From the NCBI GenBank assembly GCA_910588325.1, contig CAJUPP010000023.1, forward strand, positions 1-45,149: a stretch of DNA of 45,149 nt, read 5' to 3'. Under the pieces are notes generated by a model. The model had not been told where the DNA came from, searched no databases, and saw only the letters and a program-made list of their open reading frames with translations. Within the stretch, counting starts at the first letter, position 1. The number at the start of each line of letters is the position of its first letter. Position numbers and translations under genes: made by a program. Below are positions 41,316 to 45,149 of this stretch, in pieces. Source of the DNA: an uncultured Hungatella sp. GTDB taxonomy: Bacteria > Bacillota > Clostridia > Lachnospirales > Lachnospiraceae.

Positions 41316-41780
41316 ATGGGGGAGGTACAGAGCAGTGCTGCTGTTATTGTCAGATATATGGAAGAGAAGGATTTGCAGCAGGTTGCGGAATTGGAAAGTC
41401 TCTGTTTTTCGGAGGCCTGGTCCTTGAAACTTTTGAGGGACAGCTTTTTGGGGCAGTGGGATACCCTGTTTGTGGCGGAATTGCAGAGGAGGGTATGCGG
41501 GTACGCCATCCTGCGGATTGTGGCGGGGGAAGGAGAGATTCAGAGAATTGCCGTTCATCCGTATTTTCGAAGGCTTGGTATCGGCAGTAAACTGATGGAA
41601 GCCATGGATTTATTTTCCAGTGCAAAGAATGTAGGGGCTACCACTTTGGAGGTGCGGGCAGGAAATCAGGGAGCCATAGGCCTGTACAAATCCTTTGGTT
41701 TCGCGAAAGAAGGGCTGCGAAAGGCCTATTACCGCAACCCTGTGGAGGATGCCGTCATCATGTGGCGGAGAAGGCCTTGA
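41316..41780 (+). CDS. rimI: Ribosomal protein S18-alanine N-acetyltransferase (RimI)
   Basis: The 154-residue GNAT protein has the acetyl-CoA motif IAVHPYFRRLGIGSKLM and the RimI-type end LEVRAGNQGAIGLYKSFGF with KAYYRNPVEDAVIM. Its place between tsaB and the tsaD region is the usual bacterial order. ATG 41316 has AGGAGA 7 nt upstream. Confidence 0.92.
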   Translation: MGEVQSSAAVIVRYMEEKDLQQVAELESLCFSEAWSLKLLRDSFLGQWDTLFVAELQRRVCGYAILRIVAGEGEIQRIAVHPYFRRLGIGSKLMEAMDLFSSAKNVGATTLEVRAGNQGAIGLYKSFGFAKEGLRKAYYRNPVEDAVIMWRRRP

Positions 41781-41894
41781 AACAATTACCAGTTAAAATC
41801 ATCGAAAAACCATTTATAATGTAGGGGTATCTGTTAGATGGCGGATATCCTTTTTGCCTGTTGGGAAAAGAAAGAATGGAAAGGTGAGAGTAAG

Positions 41895-42137
41895 ATGAGA
41901 AAGTACAAAAGTAATGGAGAATTAGAAACGGTAATTTGCAATGCCTGTGGAAAAAAGATGGCGGTAAAAAACGGGATTGCCCGGGAAGGGGTACTGAGGA
42001 TTGACCATGTCTGGGACTATTTTTCGGAGAAGGATGGGGAAGTTCATCATCTGGATATCTGCGAAGAGTGCTATGATAACCTGATGCGGACCTTAAGGCT
42101 TCCGGCGGAAATAGAAGAAACCGTAGAATTTATGTAA
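41895..42137 (+). CDS. Small protein with two CxxC pairs
   Basis: The 80-residue protein has CNAC (15-18) and CEEC (56-59), a likely zinc-ribbon pair, around HVWDYFSEKDGEVHHLD. No family was recognised with confidence. ATG 41895 follows AAGGTGAG. A TATAAT (41815-41820) lies about 75 nt upstream with a poor -35, so it may have its own promoter. It may bind RNA or a partner protein. Confidence 0.72.
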   Translation: MRKYKSNGELETVICNACGKKMAVKNGIAREGVLRIDHVWDYFSEKDGEVHHLDICEECYDNLMRTLRLPAEIEETVEFM

Positions 42138-42164
42138 AGCGGCGGTATCCCTTGTGGAAAATAT

Positions 42165-42193
42165 TTGATATTTTGAAAGATATCTGCTAGGAT
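42165..42193 (+). promoter_or_regulatory. Promoter of the rnz-tsaD-ispD operon
   Basis: TTGATA (42165-42170) and TAGGAT (42188-42193) are 17 nt apart, 43 nt before the rnz start. Confidence 0.55.
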
Positions 42194-42236
42194 AGGAAAT
42201 GAAATGTTATGAATAAAAGCAGATTGGAGAAAAAAT

Positions 42237-43160
42237 ATGTTGGATATTTGTCTGCTGGGAACGGGAGGCATGATGCCGCTGCCATACAGATGGCTGACGT
42301 CCATGATGGCCCGCTGTGATGGCAGCAGCCTGCTGATTGATTGTGGGGAAGGGACTCAGATTGCCCTGAAGGAGAAAGGCTGGAGTCCCAAGCCCATTGA
42401 TGTGATTTGTTTTACCCATTATCATGCGGACCATATCAGCGGCCTGCCAGGGCTTCTGCTGACCATGGGAAATGCGGAGCGGACAGAGCCTTTGATTTTA
42501 GTCGGGCCTAAGGGGTTGAAACGGGTGGTGGATGCGCTGCGCATCATTGCACCAGAACTGCCTTTTGAAATAAGGTATCTGGAATTATCAGAACCAAGGG
42601 AACAGGTAAAGATAGGGCCGTATCATATTGATGCGTTCCGGGTGAATCATGGCGTTGTGTGTTATGGATACGGTATTTCGATTCCCCGGGCAGGAAGGTT
42701 TGATGTGGAGAGGGCCAAAAGCCAGAATATACCGATGAAGCTGTGGAGCCGTTTGCAAAAAGGGGAGCATATTGTTCTGGAAGGCATCAGCTATACGCCG
42801 GATATGGTTTTGGGAGAGGCAAGAAGAGGACTTAAGGTAGTCTATTGTACAGATACCCGGCCGGTGCCGGTAATTGCGGAATACGCCAGTGAGGCGGATC
42901 TGTTTATCTGTGAGGGGATGTATGGTGAGGAAGGTAAGGAGGCAAAAGCCAGAGAGTATAAGCATATGACTTTTTATGAGGCGGCCAGACTGGCGAAGGC
43001 GGCTCGGCCTAAGGAGATGTGGCTGACTCATTACAGTCCGTCTTTAACCAGACCAGAGGAATTTATGGACAAGGTGAAGGATATATTTCCAAACAGTATT
43101 GCGGCAAGAGACGGAAGAACCATAGAATTGGAATTTGATGAAGAAGCCGTTCGTGTTTGA
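42237..43160 (+). CDS. rnz: Ribonuclease Z
   Basis: The 307-residue metallo-beta-lactamase-fold enzyme has the zinc motif THYHADHISG (about 61-70), the start LDICLLGTGGMMPLP, and CTDTRPVP and HMTFYEAARLAKAARP towards the C-terminus. It matures tRNA 3' ends that lack an encoded CCA. TTGGAG lies 8 nt before ATG 42237. tsaD follows closely. Confidence 0.92.
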   Translation: MLDICLLGTGGMMPLPYRWLTSMMARCDGSSLLIDCGEGTQIALKEKGWSPKPIDVICFTHYHADHISGLPGLLLTMGNAERTEPLILVGPKGLKRVVDALRIIAPELPFEIRYLELSEPREQVKIGPYHIDAFRVNHGVVCYGYGISIPRAGRFDVERAKSQNIPMKLWSRLQKGEHIVLEGISYTPDMVLGEARRGLKVVYCTDTRPVPVIAEYASEADLFICEGMYGEEGKEAKAREYKHMTFYEAARLAKAARPKEMWLTHYSPSLTRPEEFMDKVKDIFPNSIAARDGRTIELEFDEEAVRV

Positions 43161-43189
43161 TTTGTGTCCGGAAAGGAATGGCAGAAAAT

Positions 43190-44227
43190 ATGAAAAAGAA
43201 CAGGGTAGAAGAGGATATATACATTTTAGCCATAGAAAGTTCCTGTGATGAGACGGCAGCGGCGGTGGTGAAGAATGGCAGACAGGTGCTGTCCAATGTG
43301 ATTTCTTCCCAGATAGCGCTTCACACCATTTATGGCGGTGTGGTGCCTGAAATTGCTTCCAGAAAACATATCGAAAAGATAAATCAGGTGATTGAGGCGG
43401 CTCTGGCAGAGGCTTCCTTAGAGTTGAAAGATATAGATGCCATTGCGGTAACTTACGGCCCGGGACTGGTAGGAGCCTTGTTGGTGGGGGTGGCAGAGGC
43501 AAAAGCCATCGCCTATGGTGCAGGGAAGCCGCTGGTAGGCGTTCACCATATAGAAGGGCATGTGTCTGCTAATTTTATTGAGCATCCGGATTTGGAGCCT
43601 CCGTTTGTCTGCCTGATTGTTTCCGGAGGGCATACTCATCTGGTGGTAGTAAAAGATTATGGTGAGTATGAGATTCTGGGGAGAACCAGGGATGATGCGG
43701 CGGGAGAGGCATTTGACAAGGTGGCGAGAGCGGTAGGGCTTGGATATCCAGGAGGTCCTAAGGTGGACAGGGCTGCGAGAGAGGGCAATCCTCGTACGAT
43801 TACATTTCCCAGAGCAAAGGTGGAGGGAGCTCCCTATGATTTCAGTTTCAGTGGATTGAAATCAGCAGTGTTGAATCATATCAATCATGCAAAAATGATG
43901 GGGGAAACCATACATGTGCCTGATTTGGCGGCTTCGTTTCAATGTGCTGTGGTGGATGTGCTGGTAAGCCATACGGTAGAGGCGGCGAAAGAACTTGGGT
44001 ATGGCAGAGTGGCGATTGCAGGAGGTGTGGCTTCTAATTCTGCACTGCGTGCAAAGATGAAGGAGAACTGTGAAAAGGCAGGGCTTGCATTTTATTATCC
44101 TTCACCGATTTTCTGCACGGATAATGCGGCTATGATTGGCGTGGCCGGATATTATGAATATATAAATGGAGTGTGCAGCGGATGGGATTTGAATGCAGTG
44201 CCGAATTTAAAATTGGGGGAGAGATGA
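43190..44227 (+). CDS. tsaD: tRNA t6A transferase TsaD
   Basis: The 345-residue ASKHA protein transfers the threonylcarbamoyl group to tRNA A37. It has ILAIESSCDETAAAVV, the metal-binding HHIEGHV, VSGGHTHLV, and SFSGLKSAV near residue 220. Starts at 43157 (TTG), 43178 and 43190 (ATG) are all in frame; the AAAGGA site touches 43178 and stands 11 nt from 43190, so 43190 is used with reserve. The stop overlaps the ispD start (ATGA). Confidence 0.92.
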   Translation: MKKNRVEEDIYILAIESSCDETAAAVVKNGRQVLSNVISSQIALHTIYGGVVPEIASRKHIEKINQVIEAALAEASLELKDIDAIAVTYGPGLVGALLVGVAEAKAIAYGAGKPLVGVHHIEGHVSANFIEHPDLEPPFVCLIVSGGHTHLVVVKDYGEYEILGRTRDDAAGEAFDKVARAVGLGYPGGPKVDRAAREGNPRTITFPRAKVEGAPYDFSFSGLKSAVLNHINHAKMMGETIHVPDLAASFQCAVVDVLVSHTVEAAKELGYGRVAIAGGVASNSALRAKMKENCEKAGLAFYYPSPIFCTDNAAMIGVAGYYEYINGVCSGWDLNAVPNLKLGER

Positions 44228-44946
44228 GCCGGGAAAAGGTTACTGCCATTATTTTAGCAGCAGGCCGCGGGACGCGGATGGAAAGTGATATTCATAAACA
44301 GTATATGCTGTTGTCCGGAAAACCAATGATTTATTATTCGCTGCTGGCATTTGAGGAAAGTGCGGTGGATGAGATTGTTCTGGTTACAGGAGCGGGGGAA
44401 GAGGCGTACTGCAGAAAGGAAATTGTGGAGACGTATGGGTTTCTCAAGGTTGCCAGGATTGTCGCAGGCGGGAAAGAACGCTATCATTCTGTTTATGAAG
44501 GGCTTAAAGCGGCGGAGGGAAGCGATTATATACTGATTCATGATGGAGCCAGACCTTGTGTTACGAAAAAAATGATTCAGGCGGCTATAGAGGAGGCGAG
44601 GATCAGTGGTGCCTGTGTTATCGGCATGCCGGTAAAGGATACCATAAAGATATCTGACTCGTCCGGATTCGCTGTTGGAACGCCTGACAGGAGCAGTCTT
44701 TGGCTGATTCAGACGCCTCAGGCATTTTCCTATTCGCTGATTATGGATGCGTATACAAAGCTGTTTGAGAGGGAAGGGAGTCAACAGGGGATTACAGATG
44801 ACGCAATGGTGGTGGAGAAGATGACTGACAGGAAGGTGAAACTAGTCTATGGAAGTTATGAAAATATAAAAGTGACCACACCGGAGGATATTGCAGTGGC
44901 AGAGATATTTTTGTCAAAAAGATTGAAAAAGGCGATTGACAATTAG
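44224..44946 (+). CDS. ispD: 2-C-methyl-D-erythritol 4-phosphate cytidylyltransferase
   Basis: The 240-residue enzyme makes CDP-methylerythritol from MEP and CTP in the non-mevalonate isoprenoid pathway. It has AIILAAGRGTRM (8-19), the HDGARPCV segment and VKDTIK. It overlaps tsaD by 4 nt, so the two are coupled; a pathway link between them is not implied. The start uses the in-frame ATG 44224, which gives the usual N-terminus with GGGGGAGAG before it. Confidence 0.94.
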   Translation: MSREKVTAIILAAGRGTRMESDIHKQYMLLSGKPMIYYSLLAFEESAVDEIVLVTGAGEEAYCRKEIVETYGFLKVARIVAGGKERYHSVYEGLKAAEGSDYILIHDGARPCVTKKMIQAAIEEARISGACVIGMPVKDTIKISDSSGFAVGTPDRSSLWLIQTPQAFSYSLIMDAYTKLFEREGSQQGITDDAMVVEKMTDRKVKLVYGSYENIKVTTPEDIAVAEIFLSKRLKKAIDN

Positions 44947-44964
44947 ACATAATAATGGTAGAAT
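44936..44964 (+). promoter_or_regulatory. Strong promoter at the end of ispD
   Basis: TTGACA (44936-44941) and TAGAAT (44959-44964) are 17 nt apart. The -35 overlaps the last ispD codons. Transcription would start near 44971 and run into the tRNA region. Confidence 0.65.
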
Positions 44965-45062
44965 GATAAAGCTGTGGAAATAAATGGAATAAGCAGTGTC
45001 AGAAAAGCTTTGATTAGAAAATTTGAGCAAGAAAATGGTTTGGAAAAAATTTAAAAAAGTTC

Positions 45063-45091
45063 TTGACAAATAAAGGCTTTCCGCGTAAACT
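45063..45091 (+). promoter_or_regulatory. tRNA-Ser promoter
   Basis: A perfect TTGACA (45063-45068) and TAAACT (45086-45091) are 17 nt apart. The start is expected near 45098, a few nt before the tRNA. Confidence 0.75.
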
Positions 45092-45105
45092 ATTAAAGCA
45101 CGTTT

Positions 45106-45149
45106 GGAGAGATATCGAAGTGGTCATAACGAGGCGGTCTTGAAAACCG
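45106..45149 (+). tRNA. tRNA-Ser (UGA), 5' part only
   Basis: The sequence has the tRNA start GGAGAGA, a D-arm with GAAGTGGTCATAACGAG, and an anticodon stem-loop with arms CGGT/ACCG and loop CTTGAAA, giving anticodon TGA. The long variable arm and 3' half lie beyond the window. Confidence 0.88.

Overview
The window looks like chromosomal DNA of a flagellated, Gram-positive anaerobe of the Clostridia, most likely the family Lachnospiraceae. This is an inference from gene content: a long-form hibernation factor, a ribosomal-protection-type GTPase carrying a Rae1/YacP nuclease domain, an XpaC/TelA pair, a BioY transporter, an IspD (MEP) isoprenoid step, and strong AGGAGG ribosome binding sites with sigma-A type promoters. 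No 16S rRNA or other species-level marker is present. I see no prophage, insertion sequence, CRISPR array or rRNA operon. One tRNA-Ser gene begins at the right edge and is cut by it.

Layout. 1-250: two tandem terminators of an unseen upstream gene and a promoter. 250-5674 (+): LUD-domain protein, membrane-anchored LysM protein, translation GTPase fused to a Rae1-like endoribonuclease domain, and an overlapping GreA-type factor. 5693-7215 (-): zinc-dependent phospholipase C-like protein and an SDR reductase (possibly the EF-P 5-aminopentanone reductase), overlapping. 7438-10684 (+): XpaC-like, TelA-like, thioredoxin reductase. 10685-11000: a long imperfect palindrome and a terminator. 11001-11531 (-): hibernation factor. 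11532-12068: a cluster of DnaA-box sequences in front of the secA promoter. 12069-18786 (+): secA, prfB (with the programmed frameshift), homoserine dehydrogenase, a DUF2752 protein and a CofE-like ligase. 18787-19249: structured non-coding DNA with the decayed tail of an acetyltransferase gene.

19250-27263 is a motility region. On the minus strand a ParA-type ATPase, a ComFB-domain protein and a Gln-rich DUF4190-like membrane protein form an apparent operon. It diverges from fliD (an unusually long filament cap protein with a repeat-rich insert), fliS, a FliT/FlgN-like small protein and a nucleotidyltransferase-fold protein. 27503-34452 is a sugar uptake locus: a LacI regulator, divergent from a binding lipoprotein, two permeases and a GH31 glycosidase, with a 12-bp palindromic operator in the shared region. 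34588-37262 holds a small conserved protein, BioY, a secreted polysaccharide deacetylase, and a convergent YwaF-like membrane protein.

37423-44946 (+) is housekeeping: Tex, a YcxB-like protein, TsaE, TsaB, RimI, a small zinc-ribbon-like protein, RNase Z, TsaD and IspD. TsaB, TsaD and TsaE are the t6A tRNA-modification set; the TsaC/Sua5 partner must lie elsewhere. The window ends in a promoter and the 5' part of tRNA-Ser(UGA).

The most notable items are the GTPase-Rae1 fusion overlapping greA, the ParA-ComFB-DUF4190 operon beside the flagellar cap operon, the DnaA-box cluster before secA, and the orphan CofE-like ligase.
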